This document shows positions 1-5,854 of a stretch of DNA of 12,641 nt, one piece after another (within the stretch, counting starts at the first letter, position 1; every line of letters starts with the position of its first letter). The notes below the pieces were generated by a model that saw only the letters and a program-made list of their open reading frames with translations, was not told where the DNA came from and did no database searches. Source of the DNA: Phycisphaerae bacterium (GTDB lineage Bacteria; Planctomycetota; Phycisphaerae; Sedimentisphaerales; UBA12454); NCBI GenBank assembly GCA_028712345.1, contig JAQTQF010000025.1, positions 1 through 12,641 on the forward strand, given 5' to 3'. Made by a program: the position numbers and the translations under genes.

Positions 1-124
1 TGTCTTTGCCAAGTTTGCCGCCCTTTTCAAGGGCCGCTATAAGCTCTCTAATAGCATCATCTCTTTTGACAGATTCAAGCCTTGGTAAAATAGCCTTGCT
101 ACAGACAAAATCAGCTATCTTCAT
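1..124 (-). CDS. ptsN: PTS IIA (PtsN-like) domain protein, N-terminal part only
   Basis: The first 41 codons are present and the gene runs off the left edge. The reading is MKIADFVCSK, then AILPRL, VKRDDAIRELI and ALEKGGKLGKD. This matches the usual start of fructose/nitrogen-type PTS IIA domains: an initial segment, then a helix with a conserved pattern ending in a glycine-rich turn before the strand that leads to the phospho-histidine. That histidine lies outside the window. The ATG at 122-124 has AGGAG five bases upstream. It sits 75 bases after hpf on the same strand, and hpf-ptsN pairs are common in bacteria, where PtsN acts as a regulatory phosphocarrier rather than in sugar uptake. Seen: the N-terminal sequence and context. 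Inferred: the PtsN-type role. Confidence 0.72.
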   Translation of the reverse strand, partial: MKIADFVCSKAILPRLESVKRDDAIRELIAALEKGGKLGKD

Positions 125-199
125 ATTGGCTCCTGAAATAAAAAATCTTATTTTACTCTTAAACTTACAATTTAATCAACGGTACAAAAATACAGGATA

Positions 200-526
200 T
201 TATTCTTCCATCACCATTCCGCCTGCATGTTTATTATCGCGTTCCTTCTGCTTGTGCTTGGTAAGCTGACGCTCAATCTTTCTCTCAGCCTCATCCACAC
301 AGACATACATATCTTCGCCGGTATGTTTTGCGACAAAAATGTGATTGTGTTCGGATCTTGCGATAATTTCCACGCTCTTCGCTATCCCGCCCTCGTTTCC
401 TTCAACTATGACCTCGACATCGTTTATGCTGTTGTAATACTTTGGCAACTTAGAAATCTTTTCCTCAATCTTCGCTCTAATGGCATCAGTAATTTCTATA
501 TGTTTGCTGATAATCCTAATATTCAA
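200..526 (-). CDS. hpf: Ribosome hibernation promoting factor, short form (HPF/RaiA/YfiA)
   Basis: The 108-residue product begins MNIRIISKHIEITDAIR and has the full HPF/YfiA pattern: the first strand, the helix 'AIRAKIEEKISKLPKYY', strands with 'VEVIVEG' and 'VEIIARSEHNHIFVAKH', and the second helix 'DMYVCVDEAERKIERQLTKHK'. The family binds the 30S decoding region and tRNA sites and silences ribosomes in stationary phase. The C-terminal dimerisation domain of long HPF is absent, so this is the short type. I chose the TTG at 524-526 as start because AAGGAG lies seven bases upstream and the protein then begins exactly at the family's first strand. A GTG at 551-553 would add nine residues that are really the ribosome binding region and would overlap the upstream gene. 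A basic/acidic tail (KHKQKERDNKHAGGMVMEE) follows the fold. Confidence 0.93.
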   Translation of the reverse strand: MNIRIISKHIEITDAIRAKIEEKISKLPKYYNSINDVEVIVEGNEGGIAKSVEIIARSEHNHIFVAKHTGEDMYVCVDEAERKIERQLTKHKQKERDNKHAGGMVMEE

Positions 527-545
527 TTTGCCGCTCCTTAAAAAA

Positions 546-1367
546 TTATTCACTTTTCAATTGCGTGGTATTACTTTTCTCTGCATAAGATTGAAAAATA
601 GACGGACTTATTACTCCGCCGCTGATTGTAAAACGCAGGGCCTCCTCCACTGACATTCCCATCTCTATTACTTCGTCCTTGGGCACCATAATAACATATC
701 CCGTAAACGGCGTTGGAGAGGTGGGTACAAACAAAGTAAGAAATTCCTTGTTCTGTGTATCAGAAATTCTTTTAAGACCCGTACCGGTAACCATCGCCAC
801 CGACCATGTTCCCTTCCGAGGATATTCGACGGCAACAACCCCGTTAAAGGCCAGTTTCTGCTTGCTAAGAAAGAAGTCTGTAACCTGTTTTATATGCGGA
901 TATATCTTTTTAACCACAGGAGCTTTCATAAATGCCCGTTCAAAAATCCGCCAGATGGTTTTTCCCGCAAAGCTCGCCAGAAAGGCGCCGACGAAAACTA
1001 TCAGAATAAAAGCTATCAGAAATCCCGCTATCTGCCCTTTGCCCTGCACCCAAAATTCCTCAGCTTTTTCGATTCTGGCGGCCCTTTTTACCGCCAAATC
1101 ATTAATCTTTTCTTCAAACATCTGCGGTTCATCAGATACGAATGGAAAGTTTTTTTTGACATAACCAGATAAATCATCTTGAGTTACATGCGGATAGTGT
1201 GGAGTTGAATAAACCAGTATTCTAACCATACCGCGATTTATATGGCTTGAGACATTCTGCTGAATGAAGAAGTAAAACTGGACAAATACCCAGACCGTCA
1301 AAATGGTTGGCAGAAGTGCGGCCAGTCCCCTAAAGAAGTAGGTTTTAAAATTCTGTAAAGCCTGCAT
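546..1367 (-). CDS. DUF502 family membrane protein
   Basis: The 273-residue protein carries the DUF502 signature near its end: 'LFVPTSPTPFTGYVIMVP' (about 212-229), then 'VIEMGMSVEEALRFTISGG' (233-251). Membrane segments lie at about 14-35 and 112-132. Biochemical function is unknown; the family is an integral-membrane protein found widely in bacteria. An unusual feature is the region of about 75 residues between the membrane segments (about 37-110), rich in charged residues, longer than the short loop I expect in this family. The ATG at 1365-1367 has AGGGG just upstream, with short spacing. It leads a probable operon with hpf (19 bases from the TTG start) and ptsN. The identity is firm, the role is not. 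Confidence 0.88.
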   Translation of the reverse strand: MQALQNFKTYFFRGLAALLPTILTVWVFVQFYFFIQQNVSSHINRGMVRILVYSTPHYPHVTQDDLSGYVKKNFPFVSDEPQMFEEKINDLAVKRAARIEKAEEFWVQGKGQIAGFLIAFILIVFVGAFLASFAGKTIWRIFERAFMKAPVVKKIYPHIKQVTDFFLSKQKLAFNGVVAVEYPRKGTWSVAMVTGTGLKRISDTQNKEFLTLFVPTSPTPFTGYVIMVPKDEVIEMGMSVEEALRFTISGGVISPSIFQSYAEKSNTTQLKSE

Positions 1368-1473
1368 TTCCCCTGACTTAAAATCCTTTTCTTATTTTTT
1401 ATTCGACCTGTATCCGGCCGTCAACATCAGAAACACTTAAAAAACGACTAAAACTGCATCAAATCTATAGCTT

Positions 1474-1502
1474 ACTGTACTTTACAGAGTATTACCCGTC
1501 AA
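1474..1502 (-). promoter_or_regulatory. Candidate promoter for the DUF502-hpf-ptsN block
   Basis: Reading the minus strand, TTGACG (1502-1497), a 17-base spacer and TACAGT (1479-1474) give 5/6 and 4/6 matches to the sigma70 consensus. A short inverted repeat, CTGTA-3-TACAG at 1475-1487, overlaps the -10 box. A second TTGACG at 1424-1419, followed after 17 bases by TAAAAA, is a weaker alternative nearer the gene. The boxes lie between the glycosyltransferase stop and the DUF502 start, where a promoter would be expected. Confidence 0.45.
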
Positions 1503-1542
1503 CAAAAAATAATAATGTATCAAAGTGCGTAAAGTGTGTTTA

Positions 1543-3033
1543 TCAGGCGGCAGTACCCAGATTTAATCTCAAGTCTCTCTTGCCAGTCGGTACAGGTCTT
1601 TCCTGCGGCAGTTCACGCGTAAGCCATTTTCCGTTTCGAGCAGTCAATAGAGACCACGGGGTTATCCACCAGAGGCCGGCAAGCCAGAACAAGCCATAAG
1701 CATAAGCCCAGAGTAAATCCGAATCTTTGCGCCGCAGTACATAAAAAACGGCTGGCGCCGTTGAAGCGATAACCGTCCCAAACATAAGCTGAGACAAATA
1801 CACCTGCGGAGCAAAAAACATACAAGCCACTACCATACCTATCAGTGCCTTTTGGAAAACCAGACTTAAACAGGATGTTATAAAATTTACTCTCGCGCCT
1901 ATTGCAGAAGTGCTGCGGAATTTCTTAAAAATAAACTTACCCATTGCCAGTGTCTCGCGAACATTGCTTCTTGCCCATCGCAAAAACATCTTGCAAAGTC
2001 CCTTATATTCAGTGGGAACATTGGTATAAACTATAGCATTGGATTGAAATCTGACAGCCCAGCCGCAATTAAGAATCATATTGGTCATGGCTCTGTCTTC
2101 GCCGATAGTTGCCTTTCTTCCCATAAAAGTCTGATTGAGCCAAGTCTTGAGGTTTTTCATAACGACATCTTTGCGATATGCTGAAAGTGCGCCCGGCGTG
2201 CAAAAAACCGTGTCAACCATACTCTGGCTGGCTCGCAAAAACTCAAAACTGTAAGCAAAACTGACATCGAGCATTTTTGGTATAACGCCTTGGGAAGCAT
2301 TTAAAACCCTTACATTGCCGGCAACGGCGCCAACGGTTTTATCCTTTATAAACGGGCTGACCATATTTCTAAGGGTGTTGGGCTCAATCGTCGAATCACT
2401 GTCGATTGTTACAATTATTCGCCCCTTGCTTCGCATAATACCTTCAAACAGAGCTTCTCTTTTCCCGCGATTGACCGGCTGACGAATACATTCTATCCGT
2501 CCCGGCATCAAATTACAGGCTGTCTCCATCCACTTGAAAGTGTCATCCTTGCTGCCGTCGTCAACGGCTATAATCTGAACTTTTTCAGCGGGATAATCGC
2601 TGGCGACCACACTTTGGAGAGTAACAAGAACCTGCTTGCCTTCGTTGTACGCCGGCACGATTACTGTGCATTTCGGCAATTCTTTGTCAGAGCAGCCTTT
2701 GACAGGTTTATATTTGGATACCAGCAGAAGTCTCCAGATGAATACGGCTAAATTAAAAATAAGAATGGTTTTGATTGTATAAAGATAAATTGAACCGAGC
2801 TTGTATAGCCGTATCCCTTCCAGCGTAGATTTGAAATCGCTAAAACTAACCAGACCGCAATAGATGATTACACTGATACCGAACACAATCAGACACTTGG
2901 AATTCAGATCGTCAAACACCGGTGAATCCAACTGCTGACGCAATTGCCTGCGCTGCTGCGCAAAAATCTCCGCCAGCTTGTTTACAAGCCGAACTGTAAA
3001 TGTACGGATGCCAACTTTTTTAATATCTATCAC
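1543..3033 (-). CDS. Processive family 2 glycosyltransferase (hyaluronan/chitin/PgaC-synthase-like), membrane-embedded
   Basis: The 496-residue GT2 enzyme has an N-terminal cytoplasmic stretch, membrane segments at about 47-64 and 86-105, a GT-A catalytic domain at about 121-355, and C-terminal membrane segments in 385-465. Nucleotide-sugar and metal-binding motifs are visible: 'VIVPAYNEG' (124-132), 'VDDGSKDDT' (157-165), 'DSD' (211-213), 'GALSAYRK' (281-288) and 'GEDRA' (311-315) with the catalytic Asp. The site equivalent to QxxRW reads MFLRW (349-353), so the Gln is replaced by Met. This architecture belongs to enzymes that make and extrude beta-linked polysaccharide at the inner membrane; the sugar cannot be read from sequence. 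Start is GTG at 3031-3033 with GGAGG nine bases upstream. It appears monocistronic, with its own promoter and an 88-base leader. Confidence 0.9.
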   Translation of the reverse strand: MIDIKKVGIRTFTVRLVNKLAEIFAQQRRQLRQQLDSPVFDDLNSKCLIVFGISVIIYCGLVSFSDFKSTLEGIRLYKLGSIYLYTIKTILIFNLAVFIWRLLLVSKYKPVKGCSDKELPKCTVIVPAYNEGKQVLVTLQSVVASDYPAEKVQIIAVDDGSKDDTFKWMETACNLMPGRIECIRQPVNRGKREALFEGIMRSKGRIIVTIDSDSTIEPNTLRNMVSPFIKDKTVGAVAGNVRVLNASQGVIPKMLDVSFAYSFEFLRASQSMVDTVFCTPGALSAYRKDVVMKNLKTWLNQTFMGRKATIGEDRAMTNMILNCGWAVRFQSNAIVYTNVPTEYKGLCKMFLRWARSNVRETLAMGKFIFKKFRSTSAIGARVNFITSCLSLVFQKALIGMVVACMFFAPQVYLSQLMFGTVIASTAPAVFYVLRRKDSDLLWAYAYGLFWLAGLWWITPWSLLTARNGKWLTRELPQERPVPTGKRDLRLNLGTAA

Positions 3034-3047
3034 AGAAATTTTCCTCC

Positions 3048-3110
3048 GCGCCTGCCGAAGGAATCAGGCGTGAACAAACGAATTGAAAGTGGAGACCTAA
3101 CACATCTCCA
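3048..3110 (-). promoter_or_regulatory. Two hairpins in the leader of the glycosyltransferase mRNA
   Basis: In the leader between promoter and GTG start there are two inverted repeats. The first is TGGAGA/TCTCCA (3105-3110 and 3090-3095, six pairs, nine-base loop). The second is CGCCTG/CAGGCG (3065-3070 and 3049-3054, six pairs, ten-base loop). The second ends one base before the GGAGG ribosome binding site (3043-3047), so its folding could affect ribosome access. I do not recognise a known riboswitch. Confidence 0.35.
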
Positions 3111-3127
3111 TAACATCATAACCCGTC

Positions 3128-3156
3128 ATTATGACTAAAAAACATTAAAATGTCAA
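3128..3156 (-). promoter_or_regulatory. Sigma70-type promoter of the glycosyltransferase gene
   Basis: On the minus strand TTGACA (3156-3151, 6/6), a 17-base spacer and CATAAT (3133-3128, 5/6) form a near-consensus promoter. Transcription would begin around 3121 and give a leader of about 88 bases. The -35 box lies in the central loop of the 11-bp inverted repeat described separately. Confidence 0.72.
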
Positions 3157-3172
3157 CAAAATTTAATGTTTT
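3139..3172. repeat. 11-bp perfect inverted repeat around the -35 box (operator-like)
   Basis: AAAACATTAAA (3139-3149) and TTTAATGTTTT (3162-3172) are perfect reverse complements separated by 12 bases that contain TTGACA of the glycosyltransferase promoter. The two-fold symmetry and the overlap with the promoter suggest a dimeric repressor site. As RNA it would form a weak AT-only hairpin, so a terminator is less likely. Confidence 0.5.
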
Positions 3173-3201
3173 GAATACCAAATTGCCGATAATCGCCCGT
3201 T

Positions 3202-3226
3202 AAAAAAACAAAAACCGATTTTTCGG
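3202..3226 (-). terminator. Small intrinsic terminator after the five-gene block
   Basis: Read on the minus strand, CCGA-AAAA-TCGG (3226-3215) is a four-pair hairpin followed by T5-G-T7 (3214-3202). It lies 28 bases past the stop of the homocysteine methyltransferase gene and before the glycosyltransferase promoter. The stem is short, but the U-rich tail is good. Confidence 0.5.
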
Positions 3227-3253
3227 ATATAAAAATGCAGCTTTTTTAGGTTT

Positions 3254-4144
3254 TTAATAAAGCCTTTTCGTCATTGCTTTTATATGCCCCGGCCCGGTCC
3301 CGCAGCAGCCGCCTAATATTGTCGCTCCTGCGCTGCGAATTTTTTCGAGCCACACAGCAAATTCATCGGCGGAAAGTTTATATACCGCCCTGCCGTCAAC
3401 AAGTTCGGGCTTGCCGGCGTTAGGTTCAGCCAGCAGAGCGATATTCGTTCCTTTCAGCAGTTTGGCAAATTTCTCCGCCAGTCGCAGATATTGGGCCATA
3501 TTCAAATTGCCGCAGTTAAAACCGACCGCGCGCACGCCCAGCGATGAAAATTCCGCAACCACGGCCTCTGGGCTGACACCCATCATTGTCCTGAAATCGT
3601 TCCCTGCCGGGTCGAATGCAAAAGATACAAAAACCGGCAGATTGCAAACGGACAATACCGCCTCGGCGGCGACTTTGGCCTCATCGAGAGCCATAAAGGT
3701 TTCGATTGCGAATCCGTCAACACCCGCATCACAAAGAATTTTTGCCTGTTTTGCATATACTTCTTTAAGTCTGGCCGGCTCAAGCGTACCGAGCGGCTGC
3801 AGAAATTCACCGCTTGAACTTATATCGCCCAGAACATATCTATCCGCCCCTGCCGCTTGTTTGGCGATTTTTACCGCAGCGGTATTTAGGCTTTCAACCT
3901 CATCAGCCAAACCGTGCCGAGCAAGTGAAATTTCGTTTGCACCGAATGAATTAGCAAGAACAGCATCGCTGCCCGCCTTAAAATAATCGCTGTGGATATC
4001 CAATATAACCTGCGGCGATCCTATATTGAGATACTCATTGCCTTTCTCGGATACCGCCTCTCTGGCCATCAATTGCGTGCCCATCGCCCCGTCAAGAAAC
4101 AAAAGACCTTCGCTAATTTTTTTTTCAAGACTTTTCTTTGCCAT
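3254..4144 (-). CDS. Homocysteine S-methyltransferase family protein (MetH N-terminal-domain type)
   Basis: A stand-alone TIM-barrel of 296 residues from the ATG (one more if the GTG at 4145-4147 is used). 'LDGAMGTQLMAR' near residue 20 is the family's start motif. Zinc ligands are present as 'GFNCG' (Cys about 212) and 'GGCCGT' (two Cys about 281-282), so it looks catalytically intact. The family moves a methyl group to homocysteine to give methionine; the donor can be methylcobalamin-bound, S-methylmethionine or betaine. No cobalamin or folate domain is fused, and none is encoded nearby, so the donor is open. AGGAG precedes both possible starts, and the stop codon of the upstream lipoprotein gene overlaps this AGGAG region, which suggests translational coupling. 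It is the last gene of the block. Confidence 0.85.
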   Translation of the reverse strand: MAKKSLEKKISEGLLFLDGAMGTQLMAREAVSEKGNEYLNIGSPQVILDIHSDYFKAGSDAVLANSFGANEISLARHGLADEVESLNTAAVKIAKQAAGADRYVLGDISSSGEFLQPLGTLEPARLKEVYAKQAKILCDAGVDGFAIETFMALDEAKVAAEAVLSVCNLPVFVSFAFDPAGNDFRTMMGVSPEAVVAEFSSLGVRAVGFNCGNLNMAQYLRLAEKFAKLLKGTNIALLAEPNAGKPELVDGRAVYKLSADEFAVWLEKIRSAGATILGGCCGTGPGHIKAMTKRLY

Positions 4145-4149
4145 CACCT

Positions 4150-4974
4150 TTACTCCTGTTGTCCGTTCTTCTTAAAACTGTCAGGGTTGGGTCTGCTGAA
4201 CAATGCCCGAATCTGCTCAGGCCTGCTTCGCCACGATCTGAGCGAATCAAGCCTAATCTCCATCGAATCAATGCTATTATTACCCTGCATATGTTTATAA
4301 ATTAATTTGTGCGGAAACAAAAAATCGCCTTCCGCTGTTTTCTTATATCCATCAAGTTCAACGACGATAGACCCCGTTCTGCCGCAGTTGAAATATTCAA
4401 TTTTTCTTGCCAGCTTATCGCAGCGGTCAAGGTAAACCTTTTTTCGCACGCACCCCTGCCTGTCACGGCAAAGAAGCAAACTGCATTTATTATCGTAACC
4501 CGACATCGCAGCGTCAGCACAATCCGTTTCAAGCGGATTCAAGAAGTCCATTATCGTAATAGGACTGAAAAATCCTTTGCCGTTTTTATCCTCGATGCGA
4601 TCATTTTTTTTACCCGTTATATATACTCCCATCGGTTTTGCGTAGGCCCAAAAACATTCACCATCCACGGCAAAACAGATGCCTTTGGGGTCGAACCCCA
4701 CATCGCCATAAACACAAAATTTTTCTCTGCTCTCAAACCAGAGCCTGACAGGAAAAGATTGGGAATTCTGCCGTTTTTTTCCGTCCTTAAACTTTAATGT
4801 GCAGTTTCCATTTGCCCTAAACGGTTTTAAACTGTCAATATATTGCCCCAGGCTCGCTGATGCCTGTTCTGCCGACAAAATCGGCGGACAAGCCGGCTGC
4901 TTTATTTTCCGCTGCGACAGGCAACCAGCAATGAAAATAAAAAATAAAAGATAAAGAATAAAAAAATTTTTCAT
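4150..4974 (-). CDS. Putative lipoprotein, possibly LolA/LolB-like fold
   Basis: The 274-residue product begins with a typical lipoprotein signal: basic MK, a very hydrophobic run, then 'FIAGC' with the lipidation Cys at residue 18. The mature part starts with a short linker (SQRKIKQPACPP) and then reads as alternating beta strands, for example 'ANGNCTLKFKDG', 'PVRLWFESREKFCVYGDV' and 'GICFAVDGECFWAYAKP'. This resembles the half-barrel of LolA/LolB-type or DUF4292-type envelope proteins that bind lipid chains. I regard that only as a fold suggestion. The ribosome binding site is poor, and the start lies 29 bases after the previous gene within a heptamer array. It is co-oriented with the methyltransferase behind it, two bases from the stop codon. 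Confidence 0.7.
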   Translation of the reverse strand: MKNFFILYLLFFIFIAGCLSQRKIKQPACPPILSAEQASASLGQYIDSLKPFRANGNCTLKFKDGKKRQNSQSFPVRLWFESREKFCVYGDVGFDPKGICFAVDGECFWAYAKPMGVYITGKKNDRIEDKNGKGFFSPITIMDFLNPLETDCADAAMSGYDNKCSLLLCRDRQGCVRKKVYLDRCDKLARKIEYFNCGRTGSIVVELDGYKKTAEGDFLFPHKLIYKHMQGNNSIDSMEIRLDSLRSWRSRPEQIRALFSRPNPDSFKKNGQQE

Positions 4975-4982
4975 TTTTATTT

Positions 4983-5017
4983 CTACTATCTACTGACTAT
5001 TAACTATTGTCTATTAA
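4983..5017. repeat. Five tandem CTAYTRW heptamers
   Basis: Five 7-base units in exact register fill 4983-5017. Each begins CTA on the plus strand, and all fit CTAYTRW. On the minus strand, where the genes lie, each unit ends in TAG. Because 7 is not a multiple of 3, the TAGs fall in all three frames; the second unit (5004-5010) supplies the actual stop codon of the 165-residue protein. The array spans the end of that gene and most of the spacer before the lipoprotein gene. Confidence 0.7.
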
Positions 5018-5501
5018 GTTCTACCTGAAGTATCTGGCCAAGCTGGGAGGAAAGCTGTTCGATTTTGTCCTCTGTCAGGTACGGATTTATCACTTTGGCA
5101 ATTTCTCCCCGGCCGGCAATTTTCAAAGTCCACACCTCCTTGCCATCAACCTTTTCAGAGAAATCATACTTGAGAATCCGCTTTCGCATCAGGATAAGAG
5201 TAAGAACGAAGCGGAAGTTTACTTTTTCATCATCGGTTTCGTTCTCAAGCCGTTCAAAAAACGCTATCAGCATATCATCGTCAATGAAAAGCTTTTTCTT
5301 CTGTTCACTGCTTGGCATCGCAGTCTTCCAGTAACAGTAAACGACCGGCTTATTCTGATTCCAGTAGTCCAGACAATAATCCCTGCGAACAAGCCCCTGC
5401 TCGGTTTCAATCAGGGTAGCGATATATTCCTCGCCCGGGTCAATTACCCGTTCTGTCCCGACACAGGTGCCAAGCGGTTTATGTATTTCCCAGTCTGCCA
5501 T
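5004..5501 (-). CDS. Conserved-looking hypothetical protein, 165 residues
   Basis: I do not recognise a named domain. The N-terminus reads 'MADWEIHKPLGTCVGTERV', then 'PGEEYIATLIE' and 'LVRRDYCLDYW' (about 37-47). This layout (Cys, a turn, PGE-Y, then RRDYC..-W) resembles small planctomycete proteins of unknown function whose relatives look like zinc ribbons; here only Cys13 and Cys43 remain, so metal binding is doubtful. The middle is acidic and helical (about 70-120), including 'LTLILMRKRILKYDF', which is amphipathic rather than transmembrane. No signal peptide is present, so it is probably cytoplasmic. The start ATG overlaps the stop of the ComEA-like gene (TAATG), showing translational coupling. 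The last codons lie inside the heptamer array. Confidence 0.75.
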   Translation of the reverse strand: MADWEIHKPLGTCVGTERVIDPGEEYIATLIETEQGLVRRDYCLDYWNQNKPVVYCYWKTAMPSSEQKKKLFIDDDMLIAFFERLENETDDEKVNFRFVLTLILMRKRILKYDFSEKVDGKEVWTLKIAGRGEIAKVINPYLTEDKIEQLSSQLGQILQVELNRQ

Positions 5502-5854
5502 TATTTATCGCCAAATTCAAAAAATTGTTTCAGTTTTTCAGCGCTTTTAGGGCCGAATCCCTTAATCTTCTCAATGTCCATAATGTTTTCAAAAACCTTT
5601 TCTTTGTCCAGAGCATATCGTTCATTTCGATAGTCAACTATCGCCTGCGCCTTGCCTGGCCCAACCGAAGGCAATTGGGCAAGTTCGCCCACTGAGGCAA
5701 AATTCGGATTGAGCCCTGCAAAATCGCCAAATTTAATTTCACTCGAACTGTGCAAAGACGGCAACGCAAAAAGCAGGGCAAGAAAAACTCCCGCAAAAAA
5801 CACCGTTTTTGACGGGGTTAACAAACGCTGATTTATATCATCTGAATCATCCAT
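5501..5854 (-). CDS. ComEA-like helix-hairpin-helix protein with N-terminal membrane anchor
   Basis: The 117-residue protein has a membrane segment at about 17-32 ('KTVFFAGVFLALLFALP') and then a ComEA-type double helix-hairpin-helix: 'LNPNFASVGELAQLPSVG', 'GKAQAIVDYR' (48-76), and 'IEKIKGFGPKSAEKLKQFF' (94-112). ComEA proteins bind DNA non-specifically at the outer face of the membrane and draw it in during transformation. Here the DNA-binding half would face outward on a single anchor. No other competence gene (comEC, pili) is in the window, so uptake is only one possibility. Its ATG overlaps the end of the GH10-like gene by eight bases (ATGGATGA) and it has no clear ribosome binding site, so it depends on coupling. 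Confidence 0.85.
   Translation of the reverse strand: MDDSDDINQRLLTPSKTVFFAGVFLALLFALPSLHSSSEIKFGDFAGLNPNFASVGELAQLPSVGPGKAQAIVDYRNERYALDKEKVFENIMDIEKIKGFGPKSAEKLKQFFEFGDK

Noticed and set aside
3411..3986. 191-codon open frame on the plus strand
   Set aside because: It lies fully opposite the homocysteine methyltransferase gene, which has complete motifs; composition makes the antisense frame open.
4983..5017. CRISPR-like repeat
   Set aside because: Units are seven bases with no spacers, and there are no cas genes; it is a simple tandem array.
5007..5633. 208-codon open frame on the plus strand
   Set aside because: It is opposite the 165-residue protein and the ComEA-like gene, has no ribosome binding site and no recognisable domain.
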